Shown here one piece after another: positions 25,101-38,259 of a stretch of 64,000 nt of DNA (position 1 is its first letter; every line of letters starts with the position of its first letter). The stretch covers positions 163,766 to 227,765 of the forward strand of contig QANZ01042616.1 in the NCBI GenBank assembly GCA_003254925.1. The letters run 5' to 3'. The notes beneath the pieces were generated by a model. The model was not told the DNA's origin. It saw only the letters and a program-made list of their open reading frames with translations, and ran no database searches. Source of the DNA: Chamaecrista fasciculata (taxonomy: Eukaryota > Streptophyta > Magnoliopsida > Fabales > Fabaceae). The position numbers were made by a program, and so were the translations under genes.

Positions 25101-26570
25101 AAAATTGGAGGTTGAGGGGTAGGTCCCCTCCCTTGAGGGTTGAGGTATCCCTATATATTTTTATAATGTCAGATTTCACATGAATCACAGAAGGCTCTAA
25201 CACTACACACAAGACTGGTTTTGGTCTTGAAGAAAGCTCCAGTACTCCTGCATGTCTTTTGTTTTTAGAAGATTCCAACTTCTACGCCCACATTCATGCA
25301 CACAACCCAACCCTAGCTAATTTGTTTTTATCTTCTTGTTCTCTTCTGGGAGACATCACTTTTCCTAGATTCCAATCCCAAATTCTCTCTCTCTCTCTCT
25401 CTGCTTACTCCAATTTTAATCTTTTTTTTGGTAGGAACTCCAAATTTAAATTACCTCCTGTAAAAGGAAGAGGATATTATCCATCCTAATAATACTATTG
25501 CCAAGTTCTACTTATGAGTTATGCCAAGACATGCATATTGGAGTGTGTTTGCAGCCCTTAGGAAATAAGAAATGTAGGAACAAAAGGAAGATGCAAGTAT
25601 GCAAATATATATAGGAATAGCAGGAATTATTAGAACAAAGCAAAAGAAGGACTTAGACGCTGGATACACAATGACACTAACCCCTAAACAGGAAATGATA
25701 TATAAAAGCAAAAAAAGAGTATTAATAATTGAAGCAAGCAAAATGAATGTGACTGTACCCTCTTTATATAGGTTGGTCCACATGAGACACTATTCTATGG
25801 CTTTTAAGGTCAGTATCACAATTCATTATTCGCTTTTTAATATTACATATTAAAAGAATCGTCTAGCGGTCTACGAATATAATTGGACAATGGGTGGGAA
25901 TTAAATAAAGGAATACGATGTGATTCCCAGTATAAGGATCAAATGGGCAAGAGGCCCACAAAAAAAACTCAAGCTGGTCCAGATAATTACACTTTTTCTG
26001 AGATAAGATCCCATAAATAATTGGGCCAGAACTCCATTTCTTTCCGTCGGACACTTTAGTACCATCGACCGACAGACAAAACTTGAATTGCCATTTATCA
26101 GAATAAAAGTGAATGCTTTGTTGCTCACACTTAATTTCAATTATTCACATGAGATTCTAAACGTACCAAAAGAAAGCTACTTACTTAAAATGATCAATAA
26201 TAATAATAAATATAAGCCAGTAATAAAGTTATATTGATTGAACGACATAACACAAAAATGACAAAAACTCACTGCTGTAAGCAGAAAGGCGTATGCTTTT
26301 GCGAATCTAAAAAAAAAAGTGTGACTGTTACTCTTTGCTTTGTTGTATCAATGTGTCATCATTTGTCCCACTGAACACCCAAAAGCAAAGGTCAGAATTT
26401 TCCACACGAAACTCCATTCCGTGTCGGCACTGTAATTATTTTCCTCTACATTATAATCGTTATTTACTTATTTATATATTTCCTCTTCTCAAGTAATAAT
26501 AAGCCTTGGTTTATACAATTCAATATTTTATATAAAGCCCATGAATTTTTAAAAAGGGAAAATCTATGAA

Positions 26571-26702
26571 AAAACACTATAGCTATAGCACATCAATTTT
26601 TAGTTGTTGAATTTTTTTTTTATCTTGAAATTTATGTAATAAATATTATTAATATTTATTGCATAAATCTCAAAACAAAAAAGTAATGTGTTATAGCTAT
26701 CT
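26571..26702. mobile_element. Small foldback (palindromic) MITE
   Basis: An imperfect hairpin centred near 26652 (AATAAATATTATTAATATTTATT). The outer arms are CTATAGCTATAGCACATCA and its near-complement ending TGTGTTATAGCTAT. No coding capacity. Confidence 0.6.
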
Positions 26703-27389
26703 AACTTTTTCTAACAAAACCCTTTTAAAAGTGGTTTATAGTTCATAGTCTAAAGACGTTTTCCAGATTGAATTACACACACACATCATATCAAAATGGA
26801 ACGTCGTCTTTAATTCTATATTCCCAGAGTCCTATTCGAATATATAGTTTACATTGTGAATGTTAGATCTTTTCCTTTGAAAGCCCATACAAAGTTAAAA
26901 GGATGATGTAAAACATATTCATGTTGCATATATAGCTCTTTCTGTTAATTTACTCGACAAAAGAAAAAACCTTTCAGAAGTTTTCAGAGGAAAACAGGGA
27001 TACAAAATTACCCATTGCTCTTATTGATAGGAAAAAGGAGGTAAAGCACGTTTAATTAGAAATCATACTTCAAGATTTTGCAAGGAAAGACAGATTTATT
27101 GTTGAGGAAAGAAATTTGCAGCAATAATCGTGTGCTTACAGAAATGACAAGCCAGCAATTTCCACTCGCTTCCAGCTGCAAACGGGAAAAAAATGAAAAG
27201 AAAATTAGAAATTACGGAAAATAGTGGTGCTGTTTGATGCCCTCAATAGTATAGTATATGAATGATAATATTTTCAATGTCATACTCAAGTCTTTTATAA
27301 GAAGATTTTCAACTACATAAGAAGTCAGGATACCCACATAAAAACGCTAGAGGAAGAGACTAGAGTGAGGAAAATTGGAATATGTTTGC

Positions 27390-27540
27390 ATGGCGTTGGG
27401 AAGGGGCTAACTAAAAGAAAGAAGGTAGATTTCTGATGTTTTGTGTTCGAACCAAGCTGTGTATAAACAAAACTTTATTAATAGAAATAAAATCTACTTC
27501 AATAAAATTTATGCTGTCGGTTAAAAAAAGAAAAAGAAGG
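27390..27540 (+). mobile_element. Possible SINE remnant
   Basis: A pol III A-box-like sequence (TGGCGTTGGG, 27391-27400) is followed about 50 bases later by a good B-box (GTGTTCGAACC, 27443-27453). The 3' part is A-rich. No clear target duplication, so this is tentative. Confidence 0.3.
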
Positions 27541-27557
27541 AACATAGTACACACCTT

Positions 27558-30500
27558 TCAAGTCTCCTGGTAGGTGGGTATAGGTACACCAGACTGCTCC
27601 GTCAATTTTTTATAAGCAGCTTGTAATCTTTTAGTCACTGGCCCCACTTCTCCATTGCCAATTATGCGACCATCAACCTTCACAACCTGTAGGACATATC
27701 CAAATAAGTTGGCGCTTTAGAAATATTTATATGCTAAAAGTTCAACGAAACTCGGTGAACCATCAGATTCCTGTCATGGTGATACCAGCAAATGGCAAGA
27801 ACCCTAAGTAAGCCAGATGAGTGAGTGATGGTGATGGGCACTTTTTGAAATTTAAGGAGCAAATGGATTAAAGGTTTGAGAAATTCTAAGGTTGACTCGG
27901 TTTATCAATCTTAAGTGCTCAAGTAATAACTATATAAAAAAGCCACATACTTTTAAAGAAGCTTGTCTTTGAAATGCTTATATGTCTAAATGATTTGCTT
28001 AAATTACTTGAGAATTTCTAGCTTTTGTGACCACTTAATGAATTAGGAGGCTGAGTTGGAGTTGCGTCCCTATCGTCAGTTCAATGGGCCATGACAAGGA
28101 AATCAGATTTCTGGTGTTGACTAGAGTAAAAAGTTTGGCCATGTTGACTAGAGTCAATTAACATTCTTTAGTGGTTATACATCTGAAGAATTGATAATGG
28201 AGCGAATTCAGTAAAAATGTACATGCACACCCAGGGGCAGAGAAAATCATAAACGTAGTAATTCATCATATTATATAGCAAAACTTCATTCAGACAAATC
28301 TCAGTTGACAAGATATAAAGCACTTACTGGGCTTAGTTCTCCCATTGTTCCTGTCGTCCATATCTGCAAGGAAGCCTTCTAGTTATAACTCAATATAAAT
28401 CTAAAAGCACCAAAGTTTTTTTTCTTTTTTTTCTTTTTAAATAAACTAATAATAATAAAAGAGAAATTAATTCTTGTGAGGTCTAATAAGTGGGTTTCAA
28501 GAGCAGTAGTAGTAGTAGAGCTACTGAAAGCAAGGGGCAAAAGTTTAAAATGCCAAGCATATTCATCCTAAAATTGAGTCAAGAACTCTTTACCCAGAAA
28601 TAAAAAACTAAAATAAATTCCTCATCTGGGACAAATTTTTAATTTAACTGGGTATTACTGGTCAGCCTACAAAGTTGAAAAAGCAATTAACTAAGTTACT
28701 AGGATACATGTAAAATATAGTATTATCTTCAAATTTGATCCCAAAATCTTTGTGCCAAGACATCTCATAGTGCTGCGAATGTTTTTCCATATTTGCAAAT
28801 TACAACAAAATTAAGTTGTCTGTATATACAGCACCGCAGCAAGACACCCAGAAATAAAAAAGAAAACAGAGAAGATTTAGCATATATTCTGAAATTATAA
28901 ATGTCGGATATTGACCTCGTCTGCAGTATGTACTTCTGATAGACTGATTCTCCGCTCCTCTAATATTAGCTTCTCCGCCACCACAAGATCCATGACCTAG
29001 ATAAGGAAACAGCTCAATCTCATGAATGCCAAAATACCCTAAATCAATAATAAAACATACTCCAGAATTCAATGGTTAGAAAATTTATAATTAAATATCT
29101 TTTGAATGGAATTATAAAATTAAAACCTATTTTCTAATTATCAATCTATTTATGCCAACAAAAGATACCCGTACTAGTAAATATAAGATGCCGTTTAAGG
29201 GTAGTACAATTGAAATTGAACTTTAATTCTTACCATGGTTCCCTGCAAATATGCTACACTATATCTGAATATCATGGCATTTGAAAGATTAAAACCGAAG
29301 ATTTCATATGGCACTTTTTTTTTTTTTATTTAAATGTAATCCCTAAGAGGCTAAGACCCTAATCCCCACACAAAACTACATAATCTTATTGCTTTCTAAA
29401 TTTTGAGTTTATCAGTCATCCATATTAAACATCTGTATCTGTGATTCATCTCTTCCAGTGCTACTTTGTCTCTATTAAAGCTAGGCTTACTACTTTAGCG
29501 GTGTATATATAAACAAAAAATGGCATAATAAACCATGTGAATTTACACAACTTACAGTTGCCCGTGTAATACCAGGCAGGCAGTAATCGGCATGAGGTGT
29601 CAAAACACGGCCCTTTTTGACAATGAACTGCACAAAGTAGATCACTATTTTAGTCTAGGTATTTCTAATCCTTGCATGCAATCTATCATTCTCAGTTCTA
29701 GAGATTCACACCACAAAAGAAATAGATAAGAATATGTCACCTTCTGAGACAGCAAGTTAAAGATGAACCTACACCTTATACACTATACTGTAGAAGATTA
29801 TTTATATTGTTTAAGCCATGCAATAAATTGACTAATTTGTCTTCATTTTAAAGTTATCTACTCTGGCTTTATGTTTCTCTCATCAAAGTAGCGAACAAGA
29901 CTCTTAAGAACCATTTCCTGCTGCCTTGCAAGCCCTAGCATATAATCAGCCAATGAGGAACAAAGACTCCTCTGACAGTTAAGGAAACGTCAAGGACTTA
30001 CCATGTTAGTTGCATTGGTTTCAGATAAATAACCATCTTTGTCAAGCATGATTGCATCATCTGCCTTTGCATTATTGCCCTCAATCTGCACCAACATTTT
30101 TGTGACTTTTATTAGAAATAACCTTAAGAATGAGAGTACATAAATTTGATAAGATATCTTGAAACACAGTTCTCAATAATGCTGTTATTGGATACTCAAA
30201 TTATCCACTGCAGTAATGAGACATCCACGTGTATCTTTAACATCCACTAAATCAAACTCCTCCACCATCGGGAACACATTAGGATGATTAACAGAAACTG
30301 CATGTTTTTCCTACGAAAGAAATCCATATTTCTATTTTGATATTACTCTAAAACTCCTCTGAATTTTCCCCATGCTTGTTTCATAAAGAAAGATTCAACA
30401 TAATCGAGATTGATATCACCTTGAGGATTAACCTATCTGGATTTGAGATTTGCTAAACAAAAATCTTTGCCTAATAGTAGATAATCCAACAGTACAATGC

Positions 30501-33500
30501 TGTCAAAATACCTGGGATAATTACATGTAAAATATTCACAAGGAGAATAGGAAATACCTTTGCTAGTATATTATTGAGGAGGTTATTGTGATGAATCTTC
30601 GAATCCAAATTCTGGTGAGAATACAAGAAAAAAGGGGAGAAGAGAAAGTCAACAGAAGTAAAGCAGCATGTGTCAACTAGACAGAGAATTTGAATTCAAC
30701 GACAATGTTGTCATTGAATGGTCCGTATTCTTTAACAACTATCACAATGAGAATAGAAGAAAAAACGTTGGATGTTAATTGTTATATGACATGATATGGG
30801 AGTTCTTTTACTTCCTATTGACTCAGAAATAATTAAAGATACTCTCTTCTTTTATAACAAGTATAAAAATCAGAAACTCACATTAGGTGAATTACGGCGT
30901 GTTGTAGCAGTCACAAGTACTATACCATGAGTATTATCATACACAGGGGGCTTCCATTCTGCAAGCACTGCATATTTGAAGTAGCACTAATGGTTATATA
31001 AAGTAGCCCATTCATTTGAGAAGCAGCCACTTTGGGATCAAAAGAAGAAACTGTAAAGAGAATAAAAACGCAACTTCTTAAAGGGTAAGATAAACCCAAA
31101 TGAGAATTAACCAAAAATAAAATAAAAAACAGAAAAGGTGCAAAAGTCCCGAAAAGATCATAACTGCAATATACTTGACAATTCGTTTTGCATATTTGGA
31201 AGAAAAGATGAAAGCATTTGGTTTAACTCTAAATGTATGAGGCAATACTTCCACATTTAATAGGATCAAAGAAGCTGCTCACATTAGAAAGTCTAGTCCA
31301 ACGAATAGTTCAATCAACTGCCACCTATATATATGTATATAAAACCAAATAGATACACAAAGCAAAATTGAACTGCATTATTCCGTAAAAGAATTCAAAT
31401 AGATACAGAAAGAATCCTTTTAACTATAACAATTATAAGACCAATTTCGTTGTCATGAGGTGCTGGGGTAGAAACTTACCAATTAATGTACATCCATATC
31501 GATTGAATGCTGGGCTCATCCCAGAAGTAACCTATACAGTATAGGTATAATTTTACATCACTTCAAAGATATGTTTGTACTAAAAGTTACATAAGATAAA
31601 AAGGCTTTATAAATTGAATGGAAAAAAGATATAAAATATTGTATTAAAAATTTGAAACATAGACTATCATTCAGCTCATCACATATTTTACATCAGGTTC
31701 CTTCATTACCCATAACAACAGAAAAAAGTAACTAACAGCACAGGCTTACAGTTCTATCAGCCTTATAACAATTTCACCATTTTCTATGTCATTGAAAATT
31801 AAATTTAGAAAAAGAGTGAGTAAAACCTTTTTCCCTCGCGTCAGAGAAAGCCGTATGTGAGAGTCGTCAAACATCCCATTCCTAATTAAAGTTCTGAAGA
31901 TCGCTTCCTTGATCTGTGATTTTTCGGAACTATCATATTACAATGAATCAACCAAGATCCAGTATCATCACACATACTATTGGATAGAAGAGAGGCCACA
32001 CTTCAATTAATACTTAAAAGATGAACTGAACAAACTCACCTCTTCACGGGTTGGAACATTTTCAAAAGCCAAGGCTTTTGCTGAATCAAACATCCTGATG
32101 TGAAGCATGGCATGTCAGATCACCAACAATGATGGAGTTCAAATGCATTTTCAAAAGATTTGATATAATATATGATCTTCAAGTTTAGTTGAACTTAAGT
32201 TACTTCCTTAGAGAAGATTTCATGTCTTATCTAATAGTTATATCTGAAGAGAGTTAAGTTAAATGGAAGTTTCTTTCACAAATGAATGCGTGAAGTAGAA
32301 GCTAAGGTGAAGAACAAATAAGCGGAAGTCTATCTAAATTGAATCTTAGAACTCTGTAAGTGTGAACATAAATGCATTAACCTGCATATCTTAACAAATA
32401 GTTAATTACCGGTTACTATCTCAAAATTCCAAGGCTAGCAAATAGCTCTCCGTCTCTAATATTATTACACCAATACTGTTATTTAATTTATTCTTTCAAA
32501 ACGTTAATAAATAAGATGTCAGGCATCAGGCATCGACATATTAGGTTATCAGTAACACTACCTGTCTAGATGTTCCTCAAGCTTAAAAATCTTTCCATTG
32601 TACACCCGAAGACCCTCCCAAACTGAATCACCTCCTTGAACAACTGAATCAAAAACAGAGACCTGACAGATGACAGGGGAACTGTTAAAAAATCATGAAT
32701 GTGTGTGCAAATAATATAAATTAGAACTTACAATCTACTGACTACAGACATTAAAGTGTTGTCCAAACCTTTGCACTCTCACGTGGCACAATCTCATCAC
32801 CAACCCAAGCAAGAAGTTTTGCATTCGCAGGAACTGGAAGATCAGGTGGGGGTAAGGGAGGGCTCAGGAGGGATGACTTCTTCTTCACATGGCGCCGAAG
32901 CAAATTGTAGAGGGGTAGACTTAGCTCCAGCAACTCATAATGGGAAAAGGGAAATGGCTGAAAGCGGGATAAGAACAGAGCATAAATTCCAGTCTAGTAC
33001 CTTATATTACCTACAAATAATGTCTAAGCCTTCTTCAAATGAAGTGACTGAGATTCTTTGCAACAAAGCTGACATGGACCAAAACAACAAACCACATACC
33101 TGAGGATACTTCCTCGCTTGCTTAAAACCTGTAGACTTATGTACAGATTTATACCACCAAGGGGCCCACAAGCCATCGATTGGTTTTGGACCTGCTTCCC
33201 ACCTGTCATGTTGAAATTGTCAGCTTGTAATGCAAGCATGTAAAATAGTTGTAGCAGGAGAGCAATTAAATACATTGTTGCATGTATACCACCAAATTGT
33301 AACCTAAAAGAATGGCTTAACAAAATTTTGCAATTACTAAATATCTCAAAAATAATAAACTGTCAAACTGATGATGACTAAAAAGGACTAAAAAAAGAAC
33401 AAGACAAGAAAAAGAACAAGACAAGGTCTGGGACATAAAAAAAAATATACATACTTGAGCATTGCAGGCTGAAAAGGAATGCCCAAATCATCACAAAGGC

Positions 33501-36500
33501 CACGTAGAACAGCCTGCAAATCAACAAAATCATGATATTGATGCAGGAAAGATAAAATTTAGGGTCTCTACTAAATTTAGCATTCTAGCTCTTATGACCA
33601 ACATGTAAAAATGAAATAGAAGCAGACGAATATCATTTACTTAAAAAAATTTAGTTATAAGAATGCCTAATGATGAACATATTAACAGAAAAGTGTTAGT
33701 TAGATGTAAATGATGCTTAATTATTTTTGGCGAACTTCCGAATATGATATGCAAAACCATTAATTGAATCAAGAGACTAGATAAGATGTATTTTCACTCA
33801 ACATCATCCAAATTAAGATATTCAAAAATAGATTACGATTGCAGTGATACAAGAGAAGCTTGTTATTGCTCTAATAACTTTAATACAACATCAATATAGA
33901 GAACTAAGCAATTCTAGGTCAATGGGTTACATGAAATATTATTCATGCTTTATTCATTGATAATAATCAACCATCTTCAAAGAGTACCTCAGGATCTTCT
34001 TGAAGTTCTGCAGCATCAATAACAGGTGGTGGCTTTCCCCTCTCAGAAAGCTCGTTGTATATAGAAACAAGCTCTGCCAAACCCAACTCAAAAAAGGATG
34101 GAGGCACAACCTTGTCAAAGGATGGCTACACACAAGACCAAGTGAAGCATACAAGAAACGTGAGCAGTGAACACAGTTAACTAGTTGAGTCAATTGAAAG
34201 TCTGAAATCGCTAATACCAATACTTTCAAAATCTTTTAAGCATAACATAAGCATGAGGCTCATGGGCTTCAACACTAGTCAACATTATGCTGCACAGACT
34301 TGTGGATTTAGAGATAAATGAGAAATAAACGAAAGACATCTTACCAAAATGTCAAGCGGATTTCTTATCAGAATAAAGTGCTTTCCTTTCCTCATTAGAT
34401 CATCTGTCAAACCTTGTAGACGTTGTTTTGCAATATGCTGTAGACAATGAAGTAATGGTAAAACATGAAAATAAATTATAGAGGGGGTCATTTTTCACCC
34501 AAGCATCATGGTCTTTCTCAAGAACCTTTACAAGTTATTCAGTAAACGAATGCATATGGTGCAACAAATAGGGAGACAATAACTGTTATAATAAATTAAG
34601 ACTAGAGAAGATATTTGTCAAGACTAAAGTGAACATATATGGTCCTCGTAGAAGATGTATTTAAGCAAAAATATAGGTTTGATTACTGAAAACAGAATAT
34701 TGAGATACTTAATGTGATAAATTACTTCAATCAGTAACAATTTCAAACCAGACAAAATATCTGCAAGAAACTGCACATCTTCTGTATCTATAATAATGCA
34801 AGTGTTCTTTCCTAATTGCATATCTTGAAAGAGATGTCTTTTCACCTTACAAAATTTGTACTTCTTACTTCCCGGACCATAAATGATGTTCTTTATAATT
34901 TTGTTTCCATCAGATTCCTGTTACAAATGAAACATCAACATTTCAATATTGAGCAAAGGGAGGAAATTTACACATGAATTGCATGCATAGAAATTTCTTC
35001 AGTAATACGAAGTATGGACCTGACAAGTTAAGAAAAACAACTTGATTTTTATCACAGAAAATTACTAATTAAATCAACTCTAGGCAAGATTATGTAGGAT
35101 CATTGAATGCTGTTTAAACAATAAGAAGCAGAAAAAACTCCTCGGTTAACTTTTCATATTTCTTTCATACGAAAATATATTAAAATAAGTCAATATACTG
35201 TAGTCATAATCATACATACACGAGAATCAAGTCAATTCTTTTCAACAGGTGTTACGACATAAAAAAGGCGACTATAAGATCAAGGTTATTCTATACTAGA
35301 CATACCATTTTGGATAGTAGCTCCTCCCTGTAGGGTCTGTCAAGACCTGTTACTTGGAGGAAGTTTCCATAAAGGGGCTCATCAAGCACTTCCATGTCAT
35401 CCCTCTAGATTAACATGAAATGATTTACAGATAAGCACAACGTCAATATGCAAGGAAGCAACCGAGTTTTTATCAGCTCATAGGTAAGCAAAAATGTATC
35501 GACATATTATTATGAATGGACCAAAAGGAAAAAAAAAAAGCTCTGATTCTGTCTCTGCATGGGAATGTGTTTACTGCTAAACTGATACTGACGCAGCAAA
35601 ACTGCAACATGAGCATACCAAAACATAACGAACATCAAAATCTCTATTGGTCCCTAAACTATTTTTCGTTCTGTTCTGGTCCAAAGTTTTTAATTTGTTC
35701 CACTGTTAGTCCTTATTATGATTCTGTTTGATCTCTACCGTCATCTCTTATCTAGACAACTAATTTAGACGATTTCTCTTTCATACGTACGTGTTCCAAT
35801 TAGTTAAATGGAAAAAAGAAAAATAAATATTGGTGTGGCAATCTCATTCTTCGATGAGTATTGTGAGGAGAGGTAGTGTTAGCTATTGCGGTGAAATAAC
35901 AGGATATTTATTTTTCAAGGATTTGACATGAACGTTAAAAGCTAAAAATAGAAAGAGGCAACAACGAACTTCAGACACATCCATTTAAGTGCCTATACAA
36001 ATTATACACTATTCCTGACGTAGAAACAATTTGGGAGGGAAGTAAAATTCAATCTGAAAACAAGGTTTTCATTTTGTTCTCTTTTAATCAGTTAATCTAC
36101 AATTGCAATCCCCTATAGAGAACAATCAATAACTCTGTCAGCAGAAAAACAACACTTGTCTTAACTATATAACAGTATTGTCAATTAATCCGCTAGTTCC
36201 CAGTTCTCAGTATCCAAACACTGATTCCGAGGAGCAAACACTTTTAACAGATTTACTAATTACTACACTTTGGACGGCTAAACACGGACTAAGCGACACC
36301 GTGAAAGGTTACGAATTCCCAAAATTTTTCAATTTAGAAAAACGAAGATCAATCTCGAACAAGAAGTACGGAGAGACATGTCCAAATTAAGCAGCAATAG
36401 AAAGTAGAAACAGTAGATAAGTTTTGAACAAAAAAGGAAACAGATGATACCTGAGCAAAAGAGTACATGAGACTAGTGCTGAGAGATCTAGGAGCAGACC

Positions 36501-36540
36501 ACGAGTGAATCACCTCCACAGGATGCTCATTCTCCGCCAT
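27558..36540 (-). CDS. Branched-chain-amino-acid aminotransferase-like protein (sulfotransferase-like + PLP fold IV)
   Basis: Nineteen exons, all GT-AG and in phase, giving 559 residues: 36540-36451, 35404-35306, 34917-34846, 34437-34345, 34125-33988, 33513-33455, 33202-33100, 32957-32769, 32662-32562, 32094-32040, 31913-31827, 31531-31480, 30967-30882, 30611-30558, 30085-30002, 29627-29556, 28996-28916, 28363-28328, 27686-27558. The N-terminal half (about 8-230) is P-loop/sulfotransferase-like, starting with the HSWSAPRSLSTSL nucleotide-loop-like motif. The C-terminal half (about 266-559) is an aminotransferase class IV domain. The presumed PLP lysine is K413 (in DSKIHHNN), with E448 in YLSETNATN and the TGTMGELSPV loop at 508-517. 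It matches the plant family At3g05190/At5g27410 ('BCAT-like protein 1/2', from memory). The substrate is unknown. No obvious transit peptide. The start is the first ATG; the in-frame GTG upstream is ignored. Confidence 0.93.
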
Positions 36541-37422
36541 CTTGATTCCGACGGTCTTCACTCTTCACTCACTCACTCTCGGAATTGGGATCTAAAATGG
36601 ATTCTGATGACGACGATCAACTTCGTCACAAAGAGGTAGTGAATGAAGACAAAAGAATAGACACAAAGAGACGTTGACAACGTATACACGCAAGTGGATT
36701 ATTAACTTAACACTTGGAGGTTTGAGCATATATAGCAGTAGTAAGGTAAGTAAATAAAGGACAAATTCTGGGGCTTATCTATGTCTATCTATCACTTACT
36801 CCTTTCCTTCCAGAGATACATACATACATACTATACATGTAGATTCGTATGATCGATTCATTATTCTGAATAGTTTATGTGGGAATGCGCAACTTGTGTC
36901 GGGTCACAAACGTCAAGGCGTGGTAAGAAAGAAAAAAGAAAGAAAGGAAGAGAAACGCCATAATAATTTGGCGAAATCAAGAAAGAAAGAAAGAAAGAAA
37001 GAAAGTGTTTGTTTTAGAATGGGTTTCCCAATTTGTGAGTGCCACTCGGCGATGAGGGCTGCGAAATCCAAACTGAAACGACGTAGAATGAGCCATAGCA
37101 TTATATTATTACTATTTTCTTGGCTCCTTAATCACCCAAGAAAGCCAGAGCGTGAAATTGACGCTTCGATTCAAGCGGTGAAGGTCAGTGATTTCGTGAC
37201 GCATTATATACTTTTTGTTTTCCATAAACAGAAACTTAAAATAAAAAGCGTAAATAGTCATTTTAATTCTCAAATTATGAATTTAATTTCATTTTAATCA
37301 TAAAATTATTTTTTATTCTGCTTTGGACTTCAATTTTTTATATTTGTTAGTCTTAAATGTAATTTTGTATAATTTTTTGAGTTATTTTTAACCTTAAATT
37401 TTTCTTATATGCATTATTTTTA
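36541..37422. other. 5' flank of the BCAT-like gene
   Basis: Presumed promoter/5' leader of the leftward gene. It includes the 42-bp block (36831-36872) that recurs inverted at 38218-38259. The Lys-rich frame 36896-37297 lies on simple AAAG repeats and is not supported as a gene. Confidence 0.5.
36831..36872 (+). repeat. 42-bp inverted repeat, left copy
   Basis: From CTATACATGTAGATTCGTAT to TTATTCTGAATA. It is the exact reverse complement, 42 of 42 bases, of 38218-38259, about 1.35 kb away. This copy is probably the source, because it lies in otherwise unique DNA near the BCAT-like gene. Confidence 0.95.
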
Positions 37423-37850
37423 GGATAAATTGTACTTTGGTACCCTGTGATGACCCTATTTCACTTTGATACCCTGTGGTTTGAGACCTGACACTTTGGT
37501 ACCCTGTGGTATTCTCCATTAATACTTTGGTACCCTTTGGAGTTATTTTATAATTTTAACCATAAAAAATTTTGCAAAAACTATATATTGACCCCAAAAA
37601 ATTTTCAAAAAATTACAAATAGGTCCCTAGATACATATTATTTAAGGACTAAAATGAAAACTTTAAAAAAATTTTAGGGTCAATATATAATTTTTGTAAA
37701 ATTTATTATGGTTAAAATTACAAAATAATTCCAAAGGGTACCAAAGTGGTAATGGAGAATACCACTGGGTACCAAAGTATCAGGTTTCAAACCACAAGGT
37801 ACCAAAGTGAAATATGGTCAAACTATAGGGTACCAAAGTGTAATTTACCC
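37423..37850. mobile_element. Foldback MULE-like MITE, GGTACCAAAGTG family, copy 1
   Basis: 428-bp near-palindrome flanked by a perfect 9-bp duplication TTATTTTTA (37414-37422 and 37851-37859). Ends are GGATAAATTGTACTTTGG and CCAAAGTGTAATTTACCC. Each arm has about four spaced copies of TTTGGTACCCT / AGGGTACCAAA. The 9-bp duplication and long arms point to Mutator-like transposition. Same family as 46878-47306. Confidence 0.85.
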
Positions 37851-37857
37851 TTATTTT

Positions 37858-38008
37858 TAAAATATCCCATGCTTTCCTCGCATCCTTACCCGGAACTGTA
37901 AATAATTTTAAAATTTTTCTTATATTTTTAAGCAGTCAGATACTCAGATTTTTCTATTACTTTGAAAATATCCAATGCTTTCCTCGCATCCTTACCCGGA
38001 ACTGTAAA
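37858..38008 (+). repeat. Direct duplication of a 44-bp block
   Basis: Positions 37858-37902 and 37965-38008 share TGCTTTCCTCGCATCCTTAC and its surroundings with about one difference, at a period of about 107 bp. It lies just right of the foldback MITE. Origin unknown. Confidence 0.8.
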
Positions 38009-38217
38009 AAATTTACACATCATCAACTGTCATTTCAATTTTGTTGTCTTTCTTTAAAAAAAATTAAAAAACATGTTTGATTTTATTATTTTACTTTTTA
38101 ATTTTAAATTCAACATATCAAATATTATTTTTAAAATTTTAAAAATAAAAAAATATTTAGAGATATTCTAAATTTTCAAAACAATTTTAAAAAATTATTA
38201 GGAATCAGCATGTATAG

Positions 38218-38259
38218 TATTCAGAATAATGAATCGATCATACGAATCTACATGTATAG
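38218..38259 (-). repeat. 42-bp inverted repeat, right copy at the LINE junction
   Basis: Exact reverse complement of 36831-36872. It is preceded by CATGTATAGT (38209-38218), and the same ten bases recur at its right end (38251-38260), giving microhomology at the edges. The open LINE frame begins at the very next base, 38260. Confidence 0.95.

Larger units (their letters stand above)
22181..27557. other. Intergenic region between bHLH and BCAT-like genes
   Basis: No protein gene was recognised. A possible transcription unit on the plus strand near 25140-25500 has a TATA-like sequence (CTATATATTTTTATAA, 25152-25167) followed by CT-rich leader-like DNA, but no supported open frame. The long minus frame there begins at a non-ATG codon. 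A foldback MITE (26571-26702) and a weak SINE-like stretch (27390-27540) are listed separately. Confidence 0.4.

Noticed and set aside
25100..25140. miR477-like or other microRNA precursor (CCCTCAAGGGAGG)
   Set aside because: The resemblance is short and in the wrong context, and no long stem with a paired arm was found.
24817..25278. 153-codon minus-strand frame
   Set aside because: It starts at a non-ATG codon, contains a TA-repeat-derived Tyr-Ile run, and has no recognisable domain.
32756..33323. Frames on both strands over BCAT-like exons 7-8
   Set aside because: Only the frame continuing the spliced protein has family similarity; the others are shadows.
36896..37297. 133-codon Lys/Arg-rich plus-strand frame
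   Set aside because: The first half is AAAG repeats; no ATG context, domain or splice structure supports it.
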